A DNA stretch of 64,000 nucleotides from Apostichopus japonicus (lineage: Eukaryota; Echinodermata; Holothuroidea; Aspidochirotida; Stichopodidae): positions 74,501 through 138,500 of the forward strand of contig NC_092573.1 in NCBI RefSeq assembly GCF_037975245.1, in the 5' to 3' direction. A program made the position numbers and the translations under genes. Below, piece after piece: positions 53,873-64,000 of the stretch. The stretch's first letter is position 1. Every line of letters begins with the position of its first letter. The notes below the pieces were generated by a model. The model did not search any database and was not told the origin of the DNA. It was given only the letters and a program-made list of their open reading frames with translations.

Positions 53873-55708
53873 GTGTTCAGGTTCACCTTATCTCAATATA
53901 TTGCACCGGTATTCTGTACTGAAAAAAAAACCATAGCAAATTTGTACATTATATACTTCGATTCGATGGTTCTGAATACATTTCGTTTGGCACAACCATA
54001 CTCGACATTCATTCCCCCTATAAACCTATGCCATCTACCCCACCATTTTCACATAAAATTTGGCAATGGTTCGAGATTGGTGGTGGAGCAGGAGTTAGAC
54101 AAGTCTTTTGTGTTGAAAATGGCAGTCTTTGACTTTCTTGTACCCGTGTGATAAGCACTGCTGTGTAAAAAAATTAAGACGGGAAGTGATCACTTTCCCG
54201 CGGACCCACTGTGGTAGGCCCTGCTTACACTGGTAACTACAGTATGTATGTATGTACTATTCCCCATCATTTAATTCTAACATAAATCCTAGTGTTTTGT
54301 TACTGTGGTGATCACCGTCTTTCTTTCTTCTTCTTTTTTTTTTTGTCTTCCTTTCTCTCTGTTTTCCTCCTCATAATTATCGCTAGTTTTAAACATATTA
54401 CTATTAGAGCATTGTTTACGTTGGGTTTTTTCTCTTGTGTGCGTTCCAAGGCATGGTAACACTGATTCTCTGATTTTGTACGTTCATTCATAGTTCATAC
54501 CATAGAAATTGATGGTTCATACACCGGTTTAGTTTTCAATTAGGAGCGTTAGTATGTATGAGAGTAACTTAGTGTACATGTATGGTTATCATATCACTTG
54601 TGACAAGCCTAACCACTATTATACTCTTTGAACGCCAGTCTCCCGGCGTAACGATCGAGAACTGATGAACGTATAATTATAAAGAATGTTCAGGCCTATA
54701 TCAAAGTGAATGGTATCAGTTTCGGTTCCTTCGTAGTTGAATGTAACCGTTCTCTTTTGATGTGGTGCTGAAATACGGTCGTAGAATAATGACAACACAG
54801 GTAATATTCTCACATCACGAATTTATAAACCAACGACTAACGTTAGGCTACAACAGGCTGAAGTTACGCCTTGCGTAGGTCAGGTAACAGTGCATAACTT
54901 TTGGTCCACATATGTTACATGATTCACTATGTAGACAAAACACAGTGTAGGTTGCACTACCTTACGTTAAATCCACAACTTATGGCGTAGCCTTCATGTC
55001 CTTTTAGGCTAGATCAGTACTCGGCCAAACAACAGTATAAGCATAGCCTAACGTTCGGCCAACGCTATATAACGAACAGTTTCAGAATCAGATCCACAGA
55101 GTTTCAGGCCTAGTCCTAGGTTACATTGTATATCGATCGCCATGCAATAAGACTCTCAGAGAACCAGGAAGGAAAACATACATGTTTGAATTAATAGAAA
55201 ATTATGCTGATAAAACAACAGTTTCTAAAATTCCAATCAAAGACAAGCAATACAGTACAATTGAGCCTGATGAAGTTAGAGAAGTTTAATGATGGTATGA
55301 ACTGTAATTAGAAAAGGAACTGCTTAGTAATGGAATCTACAATGTCACATGTAATTGTAAACCAAGAAACTGCTTAAGTAAGGCATAACTCTTTATGATC
55401 AAATTGGTGTAGGCCTTTGCCTATCACACTTCAGATTCAGTCATCTTTGATTAATTTCCTCCCAAAGAAATATAGGCCTAGCAAATGCCTGAATAAGTAA
55501 AATAATGTTAAGCCTGTTAGAGTTAGATCAGTGCCTTAATTTTGCAAAGCAGTATACCACAGATTATTATGTGTAACAACATTCTTGTATGCCATTTCTG
55601 TCATTAACATGTATCATGTTTACAGATGCAATATTACATATTGCAGATGTTAAGAAAGAGACATAATGATGAGTTGAAATTTCTAACAATGTGGCTTTAC
55701 ATTCACAG
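53873..55708. other. Upstream region of the MLLT gene
   Basis: It should contain the first coding exon of the MLLT gene, which carries only the start codon and a few residues and ends in phase 0. I could not single it out. TAGGCTA-type words cluster at 54840-55120. No other gene was recognised. Confidence 0.5.
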
Positions 55709-55886
55709 TGTGTCCAAGTAAAGCTTGAGTTTGGTCACTCGGCTAGCATCAGGACCAAGCCATCACAAGAAGGTTTCACTCATGACTGGATTGTTTTTGT
55801 AAGAGGCTCAGAAGGGAATGAAATTCAGCATTTTGTTGAGAAGGTCATCTTTAACCTCCATGAAAGCTTTCCTAAGTCAAGAAGAG
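55709..55886 (+). CDS. MLLT3 (MLLT1/MLLT3 orthologue): MLLT exon 2 (YEATS, first half)
   Basis: It lies between TTCACAG and GTAAGC; 178 nt. It starts [20 protein letters not shown] and ends [10 protein letters not shown] plus one base. The acceptor is at the same place as in vertebrates, just after the first residues. The upstream in-frame GTG is intronic, not a start. Confidence 0.95.
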
Positions 55887-58800
55887 GTAAGCTTGGAAGC
55901 AATCAAAGGATGAATTATAAGCATCGTGGAAAAATCTGAATCAAAATCTGCTTTTTAAATGGATGAATGTACGGTAGTTAATAACCTAGTGGTGATGATT
56001 AAATTTATTCAGCATTTTTTGGCTTTACATCTCGGTATGAAAGTATCTAACATATGCCAAAATGAGATTCAAGAGGACGTTGGTGTCAAAGTAGTTTGTT
56101 TAGGCCTGCAGCTGTTAATGCACTGTTTAGTACATTTAAACCTCTCTGATTCGCTGCAAATGAAACATGTCATACCAGAGCACTACGCTAAAAGCAGCAC
56201 TCAGACTGCTCGAGGAAAATCTGTAATGTCTTGTTATTATGTCGCAGTATTTGAATACAAAACTACAGTATCATGCTCCCCGATTAATTTGTGTGGGGAT
56301 TCAGTTTAACAGACTGAATGATCTGTTTGGTAATCCAGCAGAGATAATTGAATGTTACACACACTGAAAAAAAGTTCAGTCCACAAGGTAATCTTTGATC
56401 AATCAGTTTTGAACTTTGTCTCCAAAATGTCACATAAACACATGTCAAATTTTCTGTAGAGCTACTCGTCATCAGACAATCAAATAAATGACTGTGCACA
56501 TTTTGTTTGTAGCATATTTAGCGTTAATGAATTTAGTTTCTCTTTTAAATGTGACAAAAATGTTAATAAGAATAATTTTCTGACAACTGAAATCAAGTCA
56601 TATGAACAGTTCATGTCTTCATTTTGAGGTATTTTAAGGTTATAGAAAGCCCACTTTGGTAGTGAAGGTTTTAAGTTGCTGCTAAAAGTGTAAACATTCT
56701 GCTTTAATTTCTTGCTATTTATTATATACATTGATTTGAATACCATTTACTTTTGTGCTTAACAGTTGTCAAGGAGGCTCCGTTCGTGTTGGAAGAGTCT
56801 GGGTATGGGGGATTTACAATGCCAATTGAGATTCATTTGAAGAATAGGGAAGAGCCCAAGAAGGTCCAGTTTGTCTATGACCTGTTTTTACACATTGACG
56901 GGGACCCACCTGTCAACCATGTCAGAGGAGAGAAACTTACCTTTCGTAATCCAACTGAAGATTTCAGGAGAAAACTTCTCTCATCTGGTGGAGTAAGTAG
57001 TTTCTGGTATATTTGTTCCAATATCCTGAGAGAAAAGTAGAGAGAACTCAGGGGTGAGGTTTTGGGCTGGTGAAAGGTTTGGAAGGGCCAAGGGGAAATT
57101 TATACTGAACAAATGATTAATGTTTTGATACTTGCAGTGTACTCTTCATTTTGTCTATTATTGTAAGTCTTTGGTCCAAGTGGAAACTTTAATTGCAAAA
57201 CAGCAGAGAACAATGGGTAGGTAGAGTACTTCTCCAAAAGTTGTAAAATAAGTAACATGAAAAAAAAATTTTCCTGACAATGTGGGCCAGACATATATTT
57301 GGTAGGGGAGGGGGTAGGGAAGGGGAGGAGCTCAGACCTGCAAAGGTCAATGAAAGTCACACACAATTCAGTCAAAGTGCAACTTTTCCAAGGATGCTTA
57401 AAACCCTGTTATCAATATAGTTCAAACTGTGACATGATTTTAATAATGGACTTGATACCTGTAGTGTGTTGCTGTACATTCTGTATCTTGACAAACTCAC
57501 AGATTGCTGAGAAAAAAATTTGGTAGCTTTGCAGGGTGCTCTTTTGTGTGTGTGTGTGTGTGTGTGGTTTGATCACTTAAGTTTCATTCATGGCAGCAAT
57601 CAGCTGTTTAAAGTTTAACAAAATCCCTCACAATTTGCCGAGAAAGGGCTTAATTTGTCCAGATAATTTACTGATCATCTCAACCAGGCAGAGAGGCTCA
57701 CCAACCAAACAAAATCAAGAGAGGGTGCTCTCATATCGATCTTATCTAGAAAATTGACAAAGCTCTATGATTTGATCACTTCAATTAAAATTCGTAACTA
57801 TTGAAGAGGAGACCTTTTGTTTGCCAAAACTGTACAAGTAACCTTGAACAGGCCAATCACCCAGCTGGTCTTTATGAATTCACATTCTTGTGAAATCGCG
57901 AGCACTCTTGCCTGATGGTGTTGCTTTGATTCAGAGATTCACGTTAGGACCTCTATGACTGCGCCCTCTGTTGAAACGTAAGAGAGCCTCCTTGGGAATC
58001 GCTTTCGTAGCTGATTGAGGTTTTTCTCTTTTGCTCTGGACTGAGAGTGTAAGCCTGTAAGGTATATACCCCACTGCTGCATGTCAATTTTACCTTTTAA
58101 TAAACAGGACTGAATTCCACATTTTATCTAGACCTGTGCCTGAGAGTAAAGAAGGTATGAAGATTGGTGAGAACCTAACTTTACACTCAAAATTTTTGGA
58201 AATTTCATGTTTCAAGCTCTCGGTTTTGAAAAGAGGCAATTTCCACAGTATGTTCATTGTACGATGGCTCAAGTTTTGCTCTCATTGAGAGTTTTGAACG
58301 TCAGTGGCCGGTTTTGCTCTGCAAAGTTTATTGTCTGGGTCCCTTTTCCTACCAAAGCAGAAAATAGTCATTGAAGAAACCAATTTTCCTTACAGGTCGG
58401 TGTGCTAGATGACGGTGGTATCCCACCTGGTGCTTCGTTCGGCTTGGAATCCGTCGGGACTATTAACTCTACTGGAGTCACCGACAGCAGAACTCCGTCC
58501 AAAGGCAAACCTGGAGCAGTATCCACAAATGTAGCGCAAAAGAAACTGAAAACCACTGCAGCTCCAACTAAGGTAAGAGGTACACCATCTTACATCAGAG
58601 AAGACAGTTAGAGAGGGTAGCAAAAAGCAATTATATACTTCTACGTATACTTGGATACAGAGAAAAATGGAAATGAAATGTTCTGATCAACAGTCGAAAT
58701 AATTTGCCACTGGGGATACTTTACTTACCACTCATTCAGGCTTATGACCAGTGAGAACTGTTAAAATTTGTCTAAGAGCTTGTTACAGTTTGTTTTTTAT

Positions 58801-60484
58801 TGTTATCTCTAGCTGGATTATGCTTGGCACTTCTAACCTTTGAGAATGATTTGGCTCGCTCTGGCAGTGGGACCAAAACTTTGACAAAAAAGTACATTTT
58901 CATGATTTTGTGATTATTTATTACACAGTATTACCAATAAAGAGTTTGTCAAGACCAACGAGGTTGAATGCATAATGCAATATAGTGTAACAAGTGTGTG
59001 ACCAATAAGCTACAGGCATCTCAATCAGATGAGATTCTCAGCAATGCCTGCAATAAACATAAATGCCAGATTGCTTTCCTTGGCACTGCACAAAATCACC
59101 CAGGCTCAAATTCAATAGACAAATATCAATGTCCTCAAGAGACATGGTAATTTTTCAATGAATCACTGTTTTCTTCTTCATTTTTTTATTGACACAGGAT
59201 CCTAGTAAATCGAGTTCATCCAAGGGAAGTAAAGAGTTCAAAGAAGGAAAGGTGTCTTCAAAAGAGGGCAAAAGCTCTTCAAAGGTAGCAAGTAAGAGAC
59301 CCTCCCAGGGGTCGTCCAGAGGTGAACCCTCTGTCAAACGTAAAAAGGATTATTCTCTATCCACAAAGTCTGCAAAATCCACGAGCAGCGAGAAGTCCTC
59401 TGCGGGCAATGAACAGTCCTCAAAGAAGGGACCCTCCACGGCCAAGAAAAAGAAAAGTCTACCTAAAGTTAGTAAGGAAAAGAAAGCAGAATTATTTTTA
59501 CCTGAAATAAGTGTAGAGCACAAAACCAAATCAGAACCTGTCAAGAAACCCTCTTTACCTCCCTTTGAGGATGAAGTTAGCACAGGGGAGGTGGATGCAC
59601 CGGATAGCCCTAGCTCTAAGAGCACCGGTAGTTTTTCCTCGCTGCCTCGGGGAGGCGGGACGGGTGGGGCCCTGGAGACGCTCATGGCTGAAATTGCAGA
59701 CGACTACGAAGACGAGGAAGATCAAGATTATAACATACCATTCAAGAGAGATTTCCCAAACTCCTCTATTCAAAGTTTGGAACACGACAGCTCATCCTCT
59801 GGGTCGGACTTTGATCAGCTGATCCGTCAGACCATTATGAAGAAAGAAAACTCCTCCAAGAGGAGTGAGAAGCCTGTCAAAGAGGAGACAATGGTGGTGG
59901 AAAAGAAATCAAAATTCGAAAGCAAAACAAAAAGTGAAGACGGTAAGAAAAGCTGGACGAAACCGAAAGACAGCGACTCCAAAGCGAAGACCACCAACGT
60001 CAGGAAGAAGAGCGTGGGTAACGAGAAAGGTAAGACCTCGAGCGCCAAGAGCAAAGCGTCCGAAAAGAAAGAGAGCAAAGCAGCCGAGAGCAAAGCAAAG
60101 TTGTCGTCGAATTCAAAGCCGAAGAAATCGGAAAAGCCAAAGACAGAGACGAAGAGGAGATCTGCGGAAGGAAAAAGCAAAGTCAGCGAGAGTAAGACTA
60201 AATCAGATGGGAAAGTAAAAACGTCGGATGGAAAGACTAAAGAGAGTAGCAAAGAGAATGAGAAGAAAGGCGTGCAAACGAACAACATGGACTATCTCTA
60301 TGAGCTGGTTGACTTACACAAAAGACTAATGGCTCTAAAAGACCGAGAAAAATTACAAAAAGTTGTGGATCTGATAGGTGAAACCGGGGATTTCAAGATC
60401 ACAGATAAGACATTCGACTTTGACCTCTGTTCACTGGATAAACCGACTGTTAGGAAATTGCAAGAATATGTACCTCCACTTTGA
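55709..60484 (+). CDS. MLLT3 (MLLT1/MLLT3 orthologue): MLLT1/MLLT3 (ENL/AF9) YEATS-domain elongation factor; start exon not placed
   Basis: AF9/ENL proteins read acetyl- and crotonyl-lysine on histone H3 and recruit P-TEFb/super elongation complex and DOT1L. Exons: 55709-55886, 56766-56992, 58396-58572 and 59198-60484, all in frame. About 622 residues are visible; human AF9 has 568. Residues 1-135 are the YEATS domain ([60 protein letters not shown]). The reader pocket is intact: Phe23, His51, Ser53, Phe54 and Tyr73 match AF9 Phe28, His56, Ser58, Phe59 and Tyr78. A long Lys/Ser-rich linker follows, with LPPFEDE resembling AF9 LPPFDD. The last ~65 residues are the AHD ([20 protein letters not shown] ... 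[20 protein letters not shown]), which binds AF4/DOT1L/CBX8. Confidence 0.97.
55887..56765 (+). other. MLLT intron 2
   Basis: An 879 bp intron. Nothing recognised; the open frame at 55959-56309 has no family motif. Confidence 0.8.
56766..56992 (+). CDS. MLLT3 (MLLT1/MLLT3 orthologue): MLLT exon 3 (YEATS, second half)
   Basis: It lies between TTAACAG and GTAAGT; 227 nt. It encodes [20 protein letters not shown] onward to [15 protein letters not shown], finishing the YEATS fold. Confidence 0.96.
56993..58395 (+). other. MLLT intron 3
   Basis: A 1.4 kb intron with a G-rich patch (57300-57328) and a TG microsatellite (57547-57566). Nothing else recognised. Confidence 0.8.
58396..58572 (+). CDS. 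MLLT3 (MLLT1/MLLT3 orthologue): MLLT exon 4
   Basis: It lies between CCTTACAG and GTAAGA; 177 nt, 59 codons. It encodes [20 protein letters not shown] and a Ser/Thr/Lys-rich segment to TTAAPTK. It is called from junction phase (0 in, 0 out) and composition rather than from conserved motif. Confidence 0.85.
58573..59197 (+). other. MLLT intron 4
   Basis: A 625 bp intron. Nothing recognised. Confidence 0.85.
59198..60484 (+). CDS. MLLT3 (MLLT1/MLLT3 orthologue): MLLT terminal exon (linker and AHD)
   Basis: A 1287 nt exon after TTGACACAG encodes 428 residues and TGA at 60482-60484. The first ~365 are Lys/Ser/Glu-rich and disordered in appearance, with repeated SKSKTKS-like words. The last ~65 are the folded-on-binding AHD. 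Other-frame reading frames across it (59350-59685, 59827-60288 minus; 59865-60218 plus) are composition shadows. Confidence 0.96.
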   Translation, partial: DPSKSSSSKGSKEFKEGKVSSKEGKSSSKVASKRPSQGSSRGEPSVKRKKDYSLSTKSAKSTSSEKSSAGNEQSSKKGPSTAKKKKSLPKVSKEKKAELFLPEISVEHKTKSEPVKKPSLPPFEDEVSTGEVDAPDSPSSKSTGSFSSLPRGGGTGGALETLMAEIADDYEDEEDQDYNIPFKRDFPNSSIQSLEHDSSSSGSDFDQLIRQTIMKKENSSKRSEKPVKEETMVVEKKSKFESKTKSEDGKKSWTKPKDSDSKAKTTNVRKKSVGNEKGKTSSAKSKASEKKESKAAESKAKLSSNSKPKKSEKPKTETKRRSAEGKSKVSESKTKSDGKVKTSDGKTKESSKENEKKGVQTNNMDYLYELVDLHKRLMALKDREKLQKVVDLIGETGDFKITDKTFDFDLCSLDKPTVRKLQEYVPPL

Positions 60485-63400
60485 GTGTGCATTTATAATC
60501 TATACCGTCATTGACTCTTTGTCATCACCTTCACTCGATGCCAGATGCTTGCCTCTTTTTTTTATACTTCACAAGCTTTTTATCACGGTAATTTATGATG
60601 CTCAGTATTTTGTTCGGAAACAAGACAAAGTGCTTCATTTTGAAAGAAAGAACAGTTTTGGTACTCTTTCGTCAATCGTTTTGCCATAATTTGTGGTAAA
60701 TGTCACTGTCCTCACAGAGAGCACATTAAAAGCATTAAGTACAGTAACTTATAAAGCAACACAATATGTTGGCTAATCTTGTCAAAAGGCCACTGTACTG
60801 TGCTTTATGGTTGGTTACATTGTAGGAGCTGTATTGTTCTGATATGGGTTTTAGTTGTTGAAACAGAAGACGTTTACATGTAGAATGCAGTTGTGATCTG
60901 GAGGAAGGAAGGAAGGAAGCTAGGAAGTTTGCTCTGGATCTTACACAGAGTAGAGAATGCCAATAAAATAAGACAGACATTCTATGAGGAGAGATCTCTC
61001 ATGTTATAGTCAGTTCCATTCAATTGCTGCAAGTTTTGTTAATAAAAAAAAGTCAGTCTTCTGTATTAGTCAAAGTTGAGGAACAATGGAAATGATGACA
61101 TCGTGGTGGAGTTGGGGAAGGGATAGGTTTGTAGTTTGACGGAAAGGAATGAGAAAAAATAATACCATTGTTGATGCCACAGCAACCCCTTGCTACATAG
61201 CTGTGTAACTCAACAAGATTGTACAAAATGATATGTTTGAGTTCCTTCTGTATTCAGCACCTGTCGTGGGTATTTATCCATTTTTCCAGTATTTGTAAAA
61301 AAAATAATAAAAAAATTAAATTTTCAAAGAGGTGTTGAGAATGAAGAAGACAGACAGTGATGTGTGATGAACAGCATCAATGGATTGTTAGTTACATGAT
61401 CATAAATCAAGGTTTTAAAAGACTTGCAGGTTATAACATACCAGTTATGGGAGACTTTATCAGTATCAAGTTCTGTGTACTTATTTATTGCTTGTTTAGT
61501 ATTCTGTGTGCAGACCATATTTATATTACCATCATCATCATATTGTAAGTACCAGCTTTAAATTTAAACATGTCATAGACACAGAAACCTGAGTTTTGAT
61601 GAGCTGTTGTATGATTCCAACTGTACATGTTTACATCTTCCCTCTCAGGTCAGGTCAAAGAGTGGTTCAGATAATACTACACAAAAACAAGCAGGTGCCA
61701 AAATTGTTTGTACCGTAACACGAATCAGTTGTAGAAGATCTTTCTGTCTTTAGTTTGTTGCATTGTCCGGGAACAACCTGGCTTAAAGTCATATCCGTAG
61801 AGTCAATGACGTATGGCATGAAATCGGACAGATTTAGTTCACATGCAGAGATAAAAAACAAGTCTCATGTTGCCTCACTGAAGATTTACCCATGTGCAAT
61901 TGGAATTATGGAATTGCTTATTGACTTGTGTACTTAAGACATGCCAAGTTCCATTTCTTTCTTCTTAAGTATTTGTTATATTCTCATTGATTTTCCTTTT
62001 AAGCATGTGAAACGATTAGAACCCTACACTTCTTCCATCCGTGTGATATACTTGTCTTAATTCTTAAACCAAGCAAAAGTGGTTTGTCCTACTGTACATG
62101 TTTATAGTTTCTTCTTTATCTGAAAAATTTTCATTATGGATCATCTTTGGAACTCTGTTTGACTGACTTAGTGATTGTTTCTAATTGTTTAGCTCATCCA
62201 CTAGGAATGAAAATGCCCACTCCACATTACTTTCATCTTCTAGTTTAATTAATAATTGTTAAAGATCTTCAGTATATTGGCCCCCAAATTTTAAAAATTC
62301 TGAAAATTTGCTTAAAAGGTTTGAAAGTACTTTCCTGTAACTTTTGGTTCTCCAAACGACTCACAGTCGTTGCAGAATGTTTGACGGGACTGTTAAAGGC
62401 TCCAAAAAGGAGAAATGGTTAGAGAGGGGCAGTGAACATGTGTGACCATTTACTTGATCTTCTAGCATATTTTGTGGCCAACATTGATAAACTATAAAGA
62501 GTTTGTTGTATTTTACGATGTAAACTCGTTAGTCTTGCATAGCACCTTGATGACATTGTTTGTTTAATTCTTTGCGTGATACAAACAGTGACCCGGTTAT
62601 TAAGTTTTCATCTAAAAAGTGTAATAAAATTGTGAAAGGCTTTTGTGTGCTATTGCCACCAATATTAATGGCAATCATTAGCAGGTAGACTGCCCTGAGT
62701 TTCTTAACAACCAAATGGTTGTCATGGTGCCAAACTAGTCAAAATGTTTGGTTTCTTCCTTCATGTTTTACCAATCCCTCTTCAATTTTTTTTTGTCCGT
62801 CTTCTCTCTGTTTTCCTTGCATTAAAAGTCAAGTTTATGGAACGGGTAATCCAGTGACAAGTTTAGCATTACTTAGTTGAAATAAAATCATGTATACATA
62901 GTCAAACTGTCATGAATGTCCATAATTGCAAAGAGGAAAAAGAATACTTCAGATGTTATAACATAAAAATAATTAAGTGCATAATTTTACTTATATCTAT
63001 GACTATGACACATTTGGAAGGTGTACTCTCCAAGAGCCCCTCCTTCCCCCCCCACTCCTCCCCCCCCCCCCACTCCCGCATTCATTATGAAGACATGTTC
63101 CTGCAGTATGTTTTCCCTTAGTACATCAAGTTTGGGCGAGTTACGGTTAACCAGATGTTTACATTGAAGGTATAGGAAAGGCTCTAGTAAGGCTGACATA
63201 AGGTTTCACCATGCACAATTGTAGCAGGAGTTAATTTAAAACAGCCCTTTTTTTGCAAATATAGTGATGGTTGTATGGTTTCAGGGCACATGAGAAATTA
63301 ATTTTGTCATTTTCGTCTTAACTTATCATAAAAGGACAAAATTTAAGATGAAACAATGAGATTAGAGAGTTGGGGGAAAAATCAGTTGACTTCCATAATC

Positions 63401-64000
63401 CCAAGAAATTTTGTACAAATTGATCAAGAAAATTGAATATCTAATTGAAAATAGTTTATGTTATAGGTTATAAATGGTTCACCCTTGAACAAATCTCATT
63501 TCTCCATTTTGGCAATTATATTTGATACTTTCTTTATAATTAATTTTTTTTTTTTTTGGCCAAAGAAGAATTTAAAGGTTGTACTAATGATTTTTTGTAA
63601 ATATATATGTTTCCTCCTTTTCTTTTTTCTCTTTTTAATTTATCATATTTTAATTTATGTTTCCTATCCTTTGTGTGTTCCAGTTGTTAAGTAATAGGAT
63701 AGCACTATTTTTGTGTTTTGTTTTTGTGTCACAGAATCAAAGGGTAAGTATTCAGTTGTTATTAAAACTGCACATGGAACTTCCAATACTAGTATAATTA
63801 TTTCCAGCTCTTAAGGATGGTTAATAAACTTAACCTAATTTTTTGGAATTTTTTTCCCTGCCTTATTCATCATTTTTACTTGGGGCCGTGGAAGGTAAGA
63901 TAGGCAGGGGGGGGGTTGTAAATTTGGGACATGTTGACAGAACAGCAATTTGTCATCAGTATTGTAAGTCCAGCGCTTTTCAAATCCAAAGTAGAGTATA
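60485..64000 (+). other. MLLT 3' UTR and downstream sequence
   Basis: AATAAA occurs at 60962-60967, 61041-61046, 62623-62628 and 62881-62886, so the 3' UTR could be about 0.5 to 2.4 kb long. A GGAA run lies at 60901-60919 and C-runs at 63046-63071. No further gene was recognised to the end of the window. Confidence 0.6.

Noticed and set aside
53505..53936. 143-codon plus-strand frame spanning the right end of the nested insertion
   Set aside because: It crosses the border of two different mobile elements, and the corresponding frame in the other TTAA copy has a stop. Chance frame.
55691..55708. In-frame upstream GTG as MLLT start
   Set aside because: It is not ATG and lies within the intron end before the CACAG acceptor; vertebrate orthologues splice at this point.
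59827..60288. 153-codon minus-strand frame
   Set aside because: It is the antisense shadow of the Lys/Ser-rich MLLT exon (Phe/Leu/Ser-rich), with no independent support.
63686..63744. Micro-exon-like AATCAAAGG between TGTCACAG and GTAAGT
   Set aside because: Nine bases with good borders occur easily by chance downstream of a finished gene, and no flanking exon was found.

Overview
The window is eukaryotic, AT-rich and intron-rich, from an animal. It holds four conserved bilaterian genes split by GT-AG introns: endophilin A, NDUFS7, RPS15 and an AF9/ENL-type YEATS gene. Protein similarity to vertebrate orthologues is high, yet each family seems to be present as a single unduplicated form. The density of small DNA transposons, poly-C/poly-G runs and 'TAGGCCTA'-like words suggests an invertebrate deuterostome, perhaps an echinoderm. 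That taxonomic guess is inference only.

Layout. (1) 163-29746, minus strand: endophilin A. Eight coding exons give the complete N-BAR part (245 codons plus 2 nt). The SH3 end lies beyond base 1. Introns are long (up to 12.1 kb) and carry a ~1.3 kb minisatellite, purine-rich tracts, several tandem duplications and a TTAA-flanked mobile element. (2) 29747-38870: a gene-poor spacer with a 1.45 kb hAT-like element, a 206 bp MITE, and a short element whose head is the 5' end of U2 snRNA, flanked by a 13 bp direct repeat. (3) 38871-42784, plus strand: NDUFS7, lacking only a very short first coding exon. (4) 45256-49003, minus strand: complete RPS15, with an ATG-only first exon and a TOP-like start site. 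(5) 49234-53872: a 'Russian doll' in which a TTAA-flanked element is split by a 4.28 kb element, itself carrying at least three more insertions, one of which is interrupted again. (6) 55709-60484, plus strand: MLLT1/MLLT3 (ENL/AF9) orthologue with YEATS and AHD domains; only the start exon is unresolved. (7) 60485-64000: its 3' UTR and downstream sequence.

The genes do not form a pathway. Endophilin bends membrane in endocytosis, NDUFS7 carries the N2 iron-sulfur cluster of complex I, RPS15 is a 40S subunit protein, and AF9/ENL reads acylated histones for transcription elongation. Their linkage is the notable point: all four families map to human 19p13.3, and the SH3GL and MLLT paralogues also sit together on human 9p. 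Transcription runs divergent (endophilin / NDUFS7), convergent (NDUFS7 / RPS15), then divergent (RPS15 / MLLT). No tRNA, rRNA or CRISPR array was seen.
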